Positions 1 through 7,590 of a stretch of 64,000 nt of DNA are shown piece after piece. The notes under the pieces were generated by a model. It did no database searches. It was given only the letters and a program-made list of their open reading frames with translations, and was not told where the DNA came from. The DNA is from Lysobacter helvus (lineage in GTDB: Bacteria; Pseudomonadota; Gammaproteobacteria; Xanthomonadales; Xanthomonadaceae). Both the position numbers and the translations under genes were made by a program. The stretch spans positions 1,860,001 to 1,924,000 of the forward strand of contig NZ_AP024546.1 in assembly GCF_018406645.1 (NCBI RefSeq), in the 5' to 3' direction. How positions within the stretch are numbered: the stretch's first letter is position 1; the number at the start of each line of letters is the position of its first letter.

Positions 1-433
1 CGCGCAACTCGCTCGTGGTGCCGAGCACCTGCGTGCCGTTGACGCTGGTGATGCGATCGCCGGTCTTCAGGCCGGCCTTCGCCGCGCCGCTGTCGGGCGT
101 GACGCCGGCGACGCGCACGCCACCCTGCGCGTCGGGCGCGAGCACCACGCCGATGACGGGCTTGAGCACCATGCGCTGGTCGATGACCTGCACGCGTCCG
201 TTGTCGCGGCCGAGCTGGCGGTTGAGGGCGGCGACGCGGCGCGCGGCCTGTTCGAGGTCCTTCTGCGCGGCGGCGAGCTGCGCTTCGGTGGCGGGATCGG
301 CGACGCGGACCTTGGTGGCGGGCGCGGCTGCGACGCGCGCCTTCGGTGCCGGCGTCTGCGCGGCGGCCAGGCCGCCGGCGAGCGCGAGCGCCACGGCCAG
401 GCCCAGCAGGGAACGGGTGCGGATGGGTTGCAT
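1..433 (-). CDS. PDZ-domain secreted protein (3' end outside window)
   Basis: The reading frame starts at 433 and runs off the left edge with about 144 codons visible. Residues 1-25 form a Sec signal peptide (MQPIRTRSLLGLAVALALAG, then an Ala-rich cleavage region). Residues about 45-75 are Ala/Gln/Leu-rich and look helical or coiled. A PDZ fold begins near residue 82, with GVRVAGVTPDSGAAKAGLKT and GDRITSVNG as the peptide-binding landmarks. An AAGAGG ribosome site precedes the ATG. It lies 65 bases downstream of the anti-sigma-like gene on the same strand, so it is probably the third gene of that operon. A periplasmic role in envelope stress sensing is plausible, but no protease domain is visible in this part. 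Confidence 0.8.
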   Translation of the reverse strand, partial: MQPIRTRSLLGLAVALALAGGLAAAQTPAPKARVAAAPATKVRVADPATEAQLAAAQKDLEQAARRVAALNRQLGRDNGRVQVIDQRMVLKPVIGVVLAPDAQGGVRVAGVTPDSGAAKAGLKTGDRITSVNGTQVLGTTSELR

Positions 434-498
434 GCAAACCTCTTGGTCGGGATTCGATGGCATGGATGCGGCGCGGGAAGAAAGCGTCGCAGTGGTGT

Positions 499-1062
499 TC
501 AGTCGACGCGCACCAGCGCGCCGTCGTAGCGTTCGCCCTGCGCGACCAGCCAGCGGCGCGTGCTCTCGAAGCCGACGGATTCGCGCAGCGTGTCCACGCG
601 TGCCTGCCACAGCGTGAGCTGGCGGTCGCGCGGAAGATCGGACCGGGCGAGGGCGGCATCGATGCGGGCGAGCTGGCGATCCAGGTCGACCGCGACTTCG
701 GCGGCGGCGCCGCTGGACACGCGATCGTCGCGCGCCACGTCGAGCAGGCGTTCGAGTTGCGCGGATTCGGACTGGAGCGCGACGAGCGGATCGGCGGGCG
801 TCGTGGCGGTGGCGGTCGTGGCGACCACGTTCGGCGCAACCGCGGGCATCGGGCCGAGCAACCGCAACGGCACGATCAGCACGAGGACGAGCGCGGCGGC
901 GATCGCCAGGCGCACCGGCCACTGCGGACGCGCGCGCACGCGCAGGCGCGGCGCGATGTCGGGCCATGCATCGCGGTCGGGACGTTCGAGCGGCAACGCG
1001 GCGAACGCGGCGCCCCAATCGGCGGGCGCGCCTCCCTGGGTGGAGCGGATGTCGTCAGGCAT
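499..1062 (-). CDS. Anti-sigma-factor-like single-pass membrane protein
   Basis: This 187-residue protein has a cytoplasmic N-terminus of about 48 residues, one transmembrane helix (about 49-69, WPVRLAIAAALVLVLIVPLR) and a periplasmic tail of about 115 residues. Its start overlaps the end of the upstream sigma factor gene by 8 bases, which implies translational coupling. Topology and position are those of an anti-sigma factor holding the ECF sigma at the membrane. The usual zinc anti-sigma motif (HxxxCxxC) is absent, since no cysteine is present in the N-terminal part. The function therefore rests on context rather than on a recognised domain. Confidence 0.65.
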   Translation of the reverse strand: MPDDIRSTQGGAPADWGAAFAALPLERPDRDAWPDIAPRLRVRARPQWPVRLAIAAALVLVLIVPLRLLGPMPAVAPNVVATTATATTPADPLVALQSESAQLERLLDVARDDRVSSGAAAEVAVDLDRQLARIDAALARSDLPRDRQLTLWQARVDTLRESVGFESTRRWLVAQGERYDGALVRVD

Positions 1063-1633
1063 GTGCAGCCTCCGGGACCTGGAGCACTGCGCGCAGCTTC
1101 TTCGTGCCGCGCGCGAGTTGTGACTTGGAAAAACTGGGCGTGCGCTGCATCAGCGCCGCGATTTCGTCGTGCGTGTAGCCCTCGCCGTGGTACAGCCACA
1201 GCACGCTGCGCGTGGCCGTCGGCAACGTCGCCAGCGCGCGCTGCAGCAGCGCCGCATCGGCGGCGGCCGGCGGCAGCGGCGCGAGGTCCTCGGCGTATTC
1301 GGACGGATCGTCGACGCCGATTTCCTGCGCGAGCCGCTTGTCGCGACGCAGGCGCATCAGCGCCTCGTTCACCGCGATCTGGCGCAACCAGCCCCAGAAC
1401 GGACTGCCGTCGCCGCGGAACTCGCCGATCCGGCCCAGCACCTTGAGCATCGTTTCCTGCAGCACGTCCTGTGCCTCCTCGCGGTTGCCGGCGATGCGCA
1501 GCGCCAGGGTGAACACCGGGCGCTCGAACCACCGGTAGAGCTGCTCGAACGCCGCGCGATCCCCGGCCCGTGCGCGGGCGAGGAGGGCGTCGGGGACATC
1601 GATGGCGAAGCTCGAATGACCGGTCATGTGCAT
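1055..1633 (-). CDS. ECF-type RNA polymerase sigma factor
   Basis: At 192 residues this is the normal ECF sigma length. Region 2 spans about residues 15-85, with FEQLYRWFERPVFTLALRIA and EEAQDVLQETMLKVL for core binding and -10 recognition. Region 4 spans about 115-180 and carries a helix-turn-helix around GYTHDEIAALMQRTPSFSKS. It is followed directly by the anti-sigma-like gene and the PDZ gene, an arrangement like rpoE-rseA-protease loci. ATG codons at 1633 and 1627 are both possible starts and neither has a strong Shine-Dalgarno site. The target regulon cannot be read from this window. Confidence 0.9.
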   Translation of the reverse strand: MHMTGHSSFAIDVPDALLARARAGDRAAFEQLYRWFERPVFTLALRIAGNREEAQDVLQETMLKVLGRIGEFRGDGSPFWGWLRQIAVNEALMRLRRDKRLAQEIGVDDPSEYAEDLAPLPPAAADAALLQRALATLPTATRSVLWLYHGEGYTHDEIAALMQRTPSFSKSQLARGTKKLRAVLQVPEAAHA

Positions 1634-1680
1634 GGCTGGATGCCCGAGGGGGCGAAACCGTCGCAGGCCCCCGGCAACCC

Positions 1681-1686
1681 TATACT
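1681..1686 (+). promoter_or_regulatory. Candidate -10 element upstream of qmcA
   Basis: TATACT lies about 30 bases before the chosen qmcA ATG, in the 83-base divergent gap shared with the sigma factor gene. The -35 position, about 17 bases further upstream, is a poor match to TTGACA, so this is only a partial promoter call. Confidence 0.35.
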
Positions 1687-1716
1687 CCGGCCGACCTGAG
1701 CATGGGGAGTGTGGCT

Positions 1717-2688
1717 ATGTCGTTGAGCTGGATCCTGACCGCGGTCGTCGTCTTCTTCGCCATCGTGCTCGTGTCCAAGGCGGTGCGGATGGTGCCGCAG
1801 GGCTTCGAGTGGACCGTCGAGCGCTTCGGGCGCTACACCCACACGCTGAGCCCGGGCCTGCACTTCCTCGTGCCGATCTACCAGCGCATCGGGCGCAAGA
1901 TCAACATGATGGAACAGGTGATGGACGTGCCCAGCCAGGACGTCATCACCAAGGACAACGCCGTGGTGAAGGTGGACGGCATCGTCTTCTTCCAGGTGCT
2001 CGACGCGGCCAAGGCCGCCTACGAGGTCGCGCAGCTGGAGGTCGCCATCCTCAACCTGGTGATGACCAACATCCGTACCTCGATCGGTTCGATGGACCTG
2101 GACGAGTCGCTCTCCAAGCGCGACGAGATCAACGCGAAGGTGCTGGTGGCGGTGGACGCGGCGACGCATCCGTGGGGCCTGAAGGTCAACCGCATCGAAC
2201 TGAAGGACATCCAGCCGCCGCGCGACCTCATCGATTCGATGGCGCGGCAGATGAAGGCCGAACGCGAGAAGCGCGCCAACATCCTGGAAGCCGAGGGCCA
2301 CCGCGCCGCGGCCATCCTGCGCGCCGAAGGCGAGAAGCAGGCCGCGATCCTGGAAGCCGAAGGCCATCGCGAAGCCTCGTTCCGCCAGGCCGAAGCGCGC
2401 GAGCGCCTGGCCGAAGCGGAAGCGAAGGCGACGCAGGTCGTGTCCGATGCCATCGCCGGCGGCAACGTCAACGCCATCAATTACTTCGTCGCGCAGAAAT
2501 ACATCGAGGCCTTCAAGTCGCTGGCCGAGGCGCCGAACCAGAAGTTCGTGCTGATGCCGATGGAATCCTCCGGCGTGCTCGGTTCGCTCGGCGGCATCGC
2601 GGAACTGGCGCGCGAAGCGCTCGGTGCACCGCGCATGGCCGCCAAGCCGATCGCGCCGCCGCCCACGCCGCGCCCGGCCGGGAGCTGA
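1717..2688 (+). CDS. qmcA: SPFH/band-7 membrane protein QmcA family
   Basis: This 323-residue protein has an N-terminal membrane anchor (about 3-21), an SPFH/band-7 domain (about 22-185) and a long charged coiled coil (about 185-260) with repeated AEGHRxA and AEGEKQAAILEAEGHREA-type units. Such proteins form large oligomeric assemblies at the inner membrane and are tied to membrane-protein quality control. I chose the ATG at 1717 because GGGGAG precedes it by 7 bases; earlier in-frame ATGs would remove the N-terminal anchor position typical of the family. The NfeD-like partner follows 3 bases downstream, the standard pairing for this family. Confidence 0.9.
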   Translation: MSLSWILTAVVVFFAIVLVSKAVRMVPQGFEWTVERFGRYTHTLSPGLHFLVPIYQRIGRKINMMEQVMDVPSQDVITKDNAVVKVDGIVFFQVLDAAKAAYEVAQLEVAILNLVMTNIRTSIGSMDLDESLSKRDEINAKVLVAVDAATHPWGLKVNRIELKDIQPPRDLIDSMARQMKAEREKRANILEAEGHRAAAILRAEGEKQAAILEAEGHREASFRQAEARERLAEAEAKATQVVSDAIAGGNVNAINYFVAQKYIEAFKSLAEAPNQKFVLMPMESSGVLGSLGGIAELAREALGAPRMAAKPIAPPPTPRPAGS

Positions 2689-2691
2689 CCC

Positions 2692-3126
2692 ATGCGCATG
2701 GATGTCTTCGCGTGGGCCGCCATCGCGCTGCTGCTGTGCGCGGCGGAGATGATCGCGCCGGGCGCCTTCCTGTTGTGGCTCGGGTTCGCCGCGGCCGCGG
2801 TGTTCTTCGTCGTGCTACTGGTACCCGGGATCTCGGTGCTGTCGCAGGCCGTGCTGTTCGGCGTGCTGGGCGTGCTGTCGATCCTCGCGTGGCGGCGCTG
2901 GGCGCGCGGTCGCGGGCGCGCCAGCGACGACCCGGTGCTCAACAAGCGCACCGCCGCGCTGATCGGGCGCGTGGTCCCGCTGGAGCGCGGGATCGTCAAC
3001 GGACACGGGCGCGTGCAGATCGCCGATGCGTTCTGGGACGTGGTCGGGCCGGAGTTGCCGGCCGGCACGCCGGTGCGCGTGCTCTCGGCCGAAGGCATGA
3101 CGTTGCGGGTGGAAGCGGCCGGCTGA
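2692..3126 (+). CDS. NfeD-like membrane protein
   Basis: This 144-residue protein has an N-terminal hydrophobic half with two or three membrane helices (about 5-75) and a C-terminal OB-like domain (about 90-142, with LIGRVVPLERGIVNGHGRVQ). NfeD proteins associate with SPFH proteins, and this gene starts 3 bases after qmcA, so the two almost certainly form one operon and complex. It is the short form without the ClpP-like protease domain. The equivalent in E. coli is ybbJ beside qmcA. Confidence 0.88.
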   Translation: MRMDVFAWAAIALLLCAAEMIAPGAFLLWLGFAAAAVFFVVLLVPGISVLSQAVLFGVLGVLSILAWRRWARGRGRASDDPVLNKRTAALIGRVVPLERGIVNGHGRVQIADAFWDVVGPELPAGTPVRVLSAEGMTLRVEAAG

Positions 3127-3156
3127 GCTTGCCGGCGATGCGATAATCCGGCGCTT

Positions 3157-3176
3157 CGGCCGCCGCCTTGCGGCCG
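3157..3176 (+). other. GC inverted repeat in the gcvT leader
   Basis: A 7-bp perfect stem (CGGCCGC/GCGGCCG) with a 6-base loop sits between nfeD and gcvT. It has no following T run, and nothing here resembles the paired glycine aptamers found upstream of gcv genes in some bacteria. It may be a structured leader or a chance GC hairpin. Confidence 0.35.
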
Positions 3177-3195
3177 CCCCCCACGGAGCCGGTGC

Positions 3196-4296
3196 ATGAC
3201 GCGCAAGACCATCCTCAACGACACCCATCGTTCGCTCGGCGCGAAGATGGTGGACTTCGGCGGCTGGGACATGCCGCTGCACTACGGTTCCCAGGTGGAC
3301 GAGCACCACCTCGTCCGCAGCGACGCGGGCATGTTCGACGTCTCGCACATGACGGTGGTGGACCTGCGCGGCGCGCGCGTGCGCGAGTTCCTGCGCAAGC
3401 TGGTCGCCAACTCCGTCGACAAGCTGAAGGTGCCGGGCAAGGCGTTCTACACCGCGATGCTCGATCCGCAGGGCGGCGTGATCGACGACCTGATCGTGTA
3501 CTTCATGGGCGAGGAATGGTTCCGCCTGGTGGTCAACGCCGCCACGCGCGACAAGGACCTGGCGTGGATCACGGGCGAGGCGAAGGCCTTTGACGTGTCG
3601 GTGAGCGAACGCCCGGAGTTCGGCATGGTCGCCGTGCAGGGACCGACCGCGCGCGAACGCGTGGTCGGCCTGCTCGACGCGGCGAGCGCGCCGGTCGTGC
3701 AGAAGCTCGCGCGCTTCGCCGCGGTGGAGGCCACCTCGCGCGACGGCGTGCCGCTGTTCGTGGCGCGCACGGGCTACACCGGTGAAGACGGTTTCGAAAT
3801 CATCGTCCCCGAAGCGCAGGCGCCCGCATTCTGGAACGCGCTGCTCGCCGCCGGCGTCAAACCCGCCGGCCTGGGCGCGCGCGACACGCTGCGCCTGGAA
3901 GCCGGCATGAACCTCTACGGCCAGGACATGGACGAGACCACCACGCCGTACGAGGCGGGCATGGCATGGACCGTCGCGCTCGATGAAGGCCGCGACTTCA
4001 CCGGCCGTGCCGCGCTCGAAGCGCAGCGCGCCGCCGGCGTACCGCGCCAGATGATCGGCCTGGTGATGGACGAGAAGGGCGTGCTGCGCCACGGGCAGAA
4101 GGTGCTCACCGACAACGGCGACGGCGAGATCCTGTCGGGCACGTTCTCCCCGACGCTCGGCAAGGCGATCGCGTTCGCGCGCGTGCCGTCGGGCGAACCG
4201 GGCCAGGTGCGCGTGGACATCCGCGGGCGCGAAGTGCCGGTGCGGGTGGTGAAGTTCCCGTTCGTGCGCGAAGGCAAGGCGCAACCCGGCATCTGA
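3196..4296 (+). CDS. gcvT: Glycine cleavage system T protein (aminomethyltransferase)
   Basis: GcvT transfers the methylene carbon from aminomethyl-lipoyl GcvH to tetrahydrofolate and releases ammonia. The product is 366 residues, close to the E. coli protein. Landmarks are the DVSHM motif (residues 48-52), [16 protein letters not shown] in the middle domain, [18 protein letters not shown], and the C-terminal barrel containing [16 protein letters not shown]. The partner gcvH follows 91 bases downstream. The P protein gene is not in the window. Confidence 0.96.
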   Translation: MTRKTILNDTHRSLGAKMVDFGGWDMPLHYGSQVDEHHLVRSDAGMFDVSHMTVVDLRGARVREFLRKLVANSVDKLKVPGKAFYTAMLDPQGGVIDDLIVYFMGEEWFRLVVNAATRDKDLAWITGEAKAFDVSVSERPEFGMVAVQGPTARERVVGLLDAASAPVVQKLARFAAVEATSRDGVPLFVARTGYTGEDGFEIIVPEAQAPAFWNALLAAGVKPAGLGARDTLRLEAGMNLYGQDMDETTTPYEAGMAWTVALDEGRDFTGRAALEAQRAAGVPRQMIGLVMDEKGVLRHGQKVLTDNGDGEILSGTFSPTLGKAIAFARVPSGEPGQVRVDIRGREVPVRVVKFPFVREGKAQPGI

Positions 4297-4315
4297 CCAA
4301 AGGCATGCGGCGCGC

Positions 4316-4346
4316 TTGATTTCGCGCCGGTGCCCTTCGCTACACT
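4316..4346 (+). promoter_or_regulatory. Possible separate promoter for gcvH
   Basis: TTGATT (4316-4321) and TACACT (4341-4346) are separated by 19 bases in the short gcvT-gcvH gap. The long spacer makes this a modest candidate; read-through from gcvT is equally possible. Confidence 0.35.
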
Positions 4347-4387
4347 ACGACCCACCCCCCGACGACGTAGAGCACGGAGCAACGCGA

Positions 4388-4783
4388 ATGAACGAGATCC
4401 CCGGCGACCTGAAGTTCATGAAGTCCCATGAGTGGGCGCGCGTCGAAGGCGACGGCAAGGTCACCATCGGCATCTCCGACCACGCGCAGGGCCTGCTCGG
4501 CGACCTGGTGTACGTCGAGCTGCCGAACGTCGGCGACCGCGTCGAACAGGGCACGGCGAGCGCCGTGGTGGAGTCGGTCAAGGCGGCGTCCGATGTGTAT
4601 TCGCCCGTCACGGGCAAGGTCGTCGCGGTCAACACCGCGCTGGCCGACAAGCCGGAAACGATCAACGAAGACGCCTACGGCGAAGGCTGGATCTTCGTCG
4701 TCGAAGCCGAAGAGCCGGAGCAACTCAACGATCTCCTCGGCCCCGACGACTACGCCGAACTGCTCGAAGCCGAAGACCACTGA
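4388..4783 (+). CDS. gcvH: Glycine cleavage system H protein (lipoyl carrier)
   Basis: GcvH carries the aminomethyl group on a lipoyl-lysine arm between the P, T and L proteins. The product is 131 residues. The lipoylation site is Lys65 in [14 protein letters not shown], in the usual hairpin, and [16 protein letters not shown] and [11 protein letters not shown] are family signatures. I start at the ATG at 4388, which has GGAG 8 bases upstream; the frame opens earlier, but that extension reads through the putative promoter region. A hairpin that could terminate the transcript lies 42 bases after the stop. Confidence 0.96.
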   Translation: MNEIPGDLKFMKSHEWARVEGDGKVTIGISDHAQGLLGDLVYVELPNVGDRVEQGTASAVVESVKAASDVYSPVTGKVVAVNTALADKPETINEDAYGEGWIFVVEAEEPEQLNDLLGPDDYAELLEAEDH

Positions 4784-4824
4784 CGCGCGTTCCGAACACG
4801 GTCGCGCACGTCGCGACACACCCG

Positions 4825-4849
4825 ATCCGGCCGCCTCGCGCGGCCGGAT
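4825..4849 (+). terminator. Putative terminator after gcvH
   Basis: A perfect 10-bp stem (ATCCGGCCGC/GCGGCCGGAT) with a 5-base loop is followed by TCGTTT. The hairpin is strong but the T tract is poor, so it may end or merely pause transcription from gcvTH. Confidence 0.55.
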
Positions 4850-5175
4850 TCGTTTCCGGTGTTCGCGCAGTTCCGCGCAAATCGGGTGTTGCGACGCGCC
4901 ATCGCGAAAACTTTTTTGCGGCCGACAAACGGTCGCGAACTTGCCCGCGCGGGCAACGCCGAACGGCGTCGTCGACGATCGCGCGCGGCATGCGCGACGG
5001 TCGCGATCCGCGTTCGCGTTTTTGTTGCAGTGCTGAAATCAAGATGTTTTTTGCAAGCGATGTCGCGACGGCGCGCCGCGCGCGACCGCGCACCCCTCGC
5101 CGCGCACGCACCGCCGACCCGCGCGCGCGGCGCCCGACGCGGCCCCCCGCGGGAGAAAAAAATCAAGGGGGGTTG

Positions 5176-5204
5176 TTGACATCGCAAAAAAGCCTAATTA
5201 GGTT
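5176..5204 (+). promoter_or_regulatory. Sigma-70-like promoter with internal palindrome
   Basis: A perfect -35 (TTGACA, 5176-5181) is followed after 17 bases by a -10-like TAGGTT (5199-5204). The 10-bp perfect palindrome CCTAATTAGG (5193-5202) overlaps the end of the spacer and the -10 element and is a good operator candidate. The predicted start near 5210-5211 would drive the candidate small RNA, or the leader of the histone gene if the terminator at 5351 is bypassed. Confidence 0.6.
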
Positions 5205-5209
5205 TCGCC

Positions 5210-5384
5210 GCATCTGCCGCCCGTGCGGAAAAGAGTGAGTCTGAAAAACACGACAACGCGCACCACGAAACGGACCTCCGCCCGGACACAACACACGGTG
5301 GATGCAGGCCCCGTTTCCTTCGCGAAATCGCACAGGCACCAAATCCATCAAACCCGCGACGCTCGGCGTGGCGGGTTTTTTATT
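5210..5384 (+). ncRNA. Candidate small RNA or attenuated leader upstream of the histone gene
   Basis: This is a roughly 175-base interval with its own promoter and a strong intrinsic terminator and no credible reading frame. The 5' end, GCATCTGCC (5210-5218), can pair with GGTGGATGC (5297-5305) to give a 9-bp closing helix with two G-U pairs. That leaves a single-stranded tail of about 45 bases before the terminator stem. I do not recognise a known family; it does not resemble 6S RNA or a glycine riboswitch. The alternative is a leader that attenuates transcription into the histone gene 143 bases downstream. Confidence 0.45.
5351..5384 (+). terminator. Intrinsic terminator of the candidate small RNA
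   Basis: AACCCGCGACGC pairs with GCGTGGCGGGTT with one mismatch around a TCG loop, and the stem is followed by a run of Ts (TTTTTTATT counting the stem end). It lies between a promoter and the histone start, so it must end something other than gcvH, whose own hairpin is about 500 bases upstream. Confidence 0.75.
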
Positions 5385-5526
5385 GCCGCGGCCCTGCCGT
5401 CGCGGTGCACCGAATCCGTCCCGGCGCGCCTGGCGCGTCGGCGGTTGGCCGCGGGTCCGACTCCCGCGGCGTCGCTTCGAACTGGGCAGTTCTAGCCAAG
5501 CAAGTCCACTGACGAGGAGCCATCCC

Positions 5527-5988
5527 ATGGCCATGAAGAAAGCTGCGAAGAAGTCCGCCAAGAAGGCGACGAAGAAGACCGCCCGTAAATCGGCGGCCAA
5601 GAAGACCGTCCGCAAGGCCGGTGCCAAGAAGGCTGCGAAGAAGACGGCGAAGAAGGCCGTCCGCAAGACCGCGAAGAAGACGGCGAAGAAGGCCGTCCGC
5701 AAGACCGCCAAGAAGGCTGTCCGCAAGACTGCGAAGAAGGCCGCGAAGAAGGCCGTCCGCAAGACCGCGAAGAAGGCTGCGAAGAAGACCGCCCGCAAGG
5801 GTGCAGCCAAGAAGACCGCCCGCAAGTCGGCCGCCAAGAAGACCGTCCGCAAGGCCGGCGCCAAGAAGGCGACCAAGAAGCGCGCTGCGAAGAAGGCCGC
5901 CAAGAAGCCTGCAGCCAAGAAGGCCCGCAAGGCCTCGCGCAAGTCGGCACCGGTGAACATGCCGGCGCCCGTCATGCCGATGATGTAA
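5527..5988 (+). CDS. Lysine/alanine-rich histone H1-like DNA-binding protein
   Basis: The product is 153 residues, almost entirely Ala, Lys, Arg, Thr and Val, in imperfect units such as KKTARKSAAKKTVRKAGAKK. It ends in a non-basic tail, APVNMPAPVMPMM-like. This is the pattern of bacterial H1/AlgP-like nucleoid proteins, which bind and compact DNA through charge. The ATG at 5527 has GAGGAG 7 bases upstream; the frame continues further upstream, but that extension crosses the terminator at 5351. The repetitive AAGAAG-rich coding DNA is prone to unit gain or loss, so length is likely to vary among strains. A strong terminator follows. Confidence 0.88.
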   Translation: MAMKKAAKKSAKKATKKTARKSAAKKTVRKAGAKKAAKKTAKKAVRKTAKKTAKKAVRKTAKKAVRKTAKKAAKKAVRKTAKKAAKKTARKGAAKKTARKSAAKKTVRKAGAKKATKKRAAKKAAKKPAAKKARKASRKSAPVNMPAPVMPMM

Positions 5989-6012
5989 GCAAGACCCGAA
6001 GCCGTAATCGAG

Positions 6013-6054
6013 ACCCCATCCCGCGTTTGCCCAGGCGGGGTGGGGTTTTCTTTT
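6013..6054 (+). terminator. Intrinsic terminator of the histone gene
   Basis: ACCCCATCCCGC (6013-6024) pairs with GCGGGGTGGGGT (6035-6046), 12 bp including one G-U pair, and is followed by TTTCTTTT. Confidence 0.85.
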
Positions 6055-6071
6055 GGGGTGACGAAAACAGG

Positions 6072-6094
6072 AACGCCGGCGCGAGGCCGGCGTT
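6072..6094 (-). terminator. Terminator of the serine hydrolase gene
   Basis: A perfect 9-bp stem (AACGCCGGC/GCCGGCGTT) with a 5-base loop lies 22 bases past the minus-strand stop. On the minus strand it is followed by CCTGTTTTCG. It may work in both directions, since a short T run also lies on the plus side. Confidence 0.6.
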
Positions 6095-6115
6095 TTGCGT
6101 TCCAGCCGAAGCGGA

Positions 6116-7492
6116 TTACTTCGGCGAGGCGGTGGACGTGTTGGCGTCGGCGCCGGCCTGCGTGGCCGGGGTGCGGCCCTCGGCATACAGCAGGTCGTCG
6201 GACGGTTCGACATCGAGCCAGCGCTGCGCGGGCATGCCGATCGCGCGGTCGATGATCGTGGGCAACAGGCCCGACGGCAGCGAGCTTTCGCTGTTCCAGA
6301 GGATGGCGACGCCGAGGTCGCGTTCCGGCAGCAGCGCGACCAGGCCGCGATAGCCCTGCACCGCACCGCCGTGGAAGACAAGCTGGTGGCCCGCGTAGTC
6401 GTACACGCGCCAGCCGATCGCATAGCTCGCGGCGGACAGGCGCGCGCGGCGCCACGACGACCCGCGCACTTCGCCCGGCGTGGACACCAGCGGTGCATGC
6501 AACGTGGCGAGCAGCGGCGCGGGCAGCACGTCGGGGCGATGGCCGCCCTGCGCGATGAGCCACTGCGCCATGTCGGAGATGCTGGCGTTGACGCCGGCGG
6601 CCGGGGCCACCTGGTAGTAGTTCGGCTTCGGCGTGATCGACACCCAGCCACCGCGACCGTGCACGTGCGGCTTGGCCCAGCGCGGGCTCGCTTCGATGCC
6701 TTCCAGGCCGTAGCTCGCATCGTTCATGCCCAGCGGCTTGAAGATGCGGCGCTCGACTTCCTGGCTGTAGAAGCTGCCGGTGGCGGCGAACACCACGTCG
6801 CCGATCAGGCTGAAGGCGATGTTCTGGTAGCCGTAGCAATCGCCGGGCAGGCACGCGGCCGGCGCGTACGCGAGCTTCTGCGTGAGCGAGCGGTAGTCGA
6901 CGTTGCCCTCGAGGTCGCGGTCGTAGGTGTTGTGCACCAGGCCCACGCGATGGCTGAGGACGTCGGCCACCGTGAGGCGCTGCGTGGCGTACGCATCGCG
7001 CAGGTGGAAGTCGGGCAGGAAGTCGGTGACGCGGCTGTCCCACCGCAGCTGCCCGTCGTTGACGAGCAGGCCGGTCATCGTGCCGGCGAAGGCCTTGGAC
7101 AACGACGCGAGGCGGAAGACGGTGTGCGTGTCGACCGGCTCGGCCGCGCGCGTATCGGTGATGCCGTAGCCGCGAAGCGAGACGATGCGCCCGTTCTGCA
7201 CGATGGCCATCGCCATGCCCGGGATGCGCTGGTCCACGACCAGTTGCTGGGCGATGTCCTCGAACATGCGGACGTTGAAGCCGTCGGCGACCGGGAGCGG
7301 GTGGGGCACCAGGCCCGTGGGGCTGATGACGGGCGCGGCGGACGCGACCTGCACCGGCGTGCGGACCACCGGCGCCGAAGGCGCGGGCGTGTCCCAACGA
7401 AGCGGCGTCTGGGCCGCGGAACCGACGGCGAGCGGAAGGAGCAGGCCGGCGATGGCCCCCCTTGCGATTGCCCGAATTGAAGCGCCTTTCAT
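6116..7492 (-). CDS. Exported serine beta-lactamase-family hydrolase (S12 / class C-like)
   Basis: The product is 458 residues with a signal peptide (about 1-28). Catalytic landmarks of the beta-lactamase/penicillin-binding-protein fold are SxxK (Ser130-Lys133 in LASLSK), YxN (Tyr222-Asn224 in YGYQN) and a C-terminal HGG triad equivalent (FHGGAVQGY). This family covers esterases, D-aminopeptidases and carboxypeptidases as well as beta-lactamases, so resistance should not be assumed. I start at 7492, where AGGGGGAT precedes the ATG; a 26-residue upstream extension in the frame lacks signal character. It diverges from lemA. Confidence 0.85.
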   Translation of the reverse strand: MKGASIRAIARGAIAGLLLPLAVGSAAQTPLRWDTPAPSAPVVRTPVQVASAAPVISPTGLVPHPLPVADGFNVRMFEDIAQQLVVDQRIPGMAMAIVQNGRIVSLRGYGITDTRAAEPVDTHTVFRLASLSKAFAGTMTGLLVNDGQLRWDSRVTDFLPDFHLRDAYATQRLTVADVLSHRVGLVHNTYDRDLEGNVDYRSLTQKLAYAPAACLPGDCYGYQNIAFSLIGDVVFAATGSFYSQEVERRIFKPLGMNDASYGLEGIEASPRWAKPHVHGRGGWVSITPKPNYYQVAPAAGVNASISDMAQWLIAQGGHRPDVLPAPLLATLHAPLVSTPGEVRGSSWRRARLSAASYAIGWRVYDYAGHQLVFHGGAVQGYRGLVALLPERDLGVAILWNSESSLPSGLLPTIIDRAIGMPAQRWLDVEPSDDLLYAEGRTPATQAGADANTSTASPK

Positions 7493-7590
7493 CGGGCGAT
7501 CCCCCTGCGTATGCTGCGATTGCTGGCGGATCATAGCGCCACGCCCACGGTTTGCATGAACGCGCGTCAATAAAACAAGGGGAAGTTCTG

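Larger units (their letters stand above)
4784..5526. other. 743-base gene-free region before the histone gene
   Basis: No convincing protein gene was found here. The first part (4784-5160) alternates CGCG-rich blocks with short AT islands and contains five copies of the palindrome TCGCGA (starting 4811, 4902, 4933, 5001, 5063), with a sixth at 5330. The second part holds a sigma-70-like promoter (5176-5204), a candidate small RNA ending at an intrinsic terminator (5351-5384), and the histone leader. Reading frames across this region are GC-driven shadows with Arg/Ala-rich translations. Confidence 0.7.

Noticed and set aside
3127-3195. Glycine riboswitch before gcvT
   Set aside because: The gap is only 69 bases and lacks the conserved glycine-aptamer blocks; only a GC hairpin is present.
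5210-5384. 6S RNA at the candidate sRNA locus
   Set aside because: Length is similar, but no long bulged hairpin imitating an open promoter can be drawn and the usual zapA/fau context is absent.
6116-7492. Acquired beta-lactamase resistance gene
   Set aside because: The SxxK/YxN family includes many non-resistance hydrolases, and there are no mobile elements or composition changes around it.
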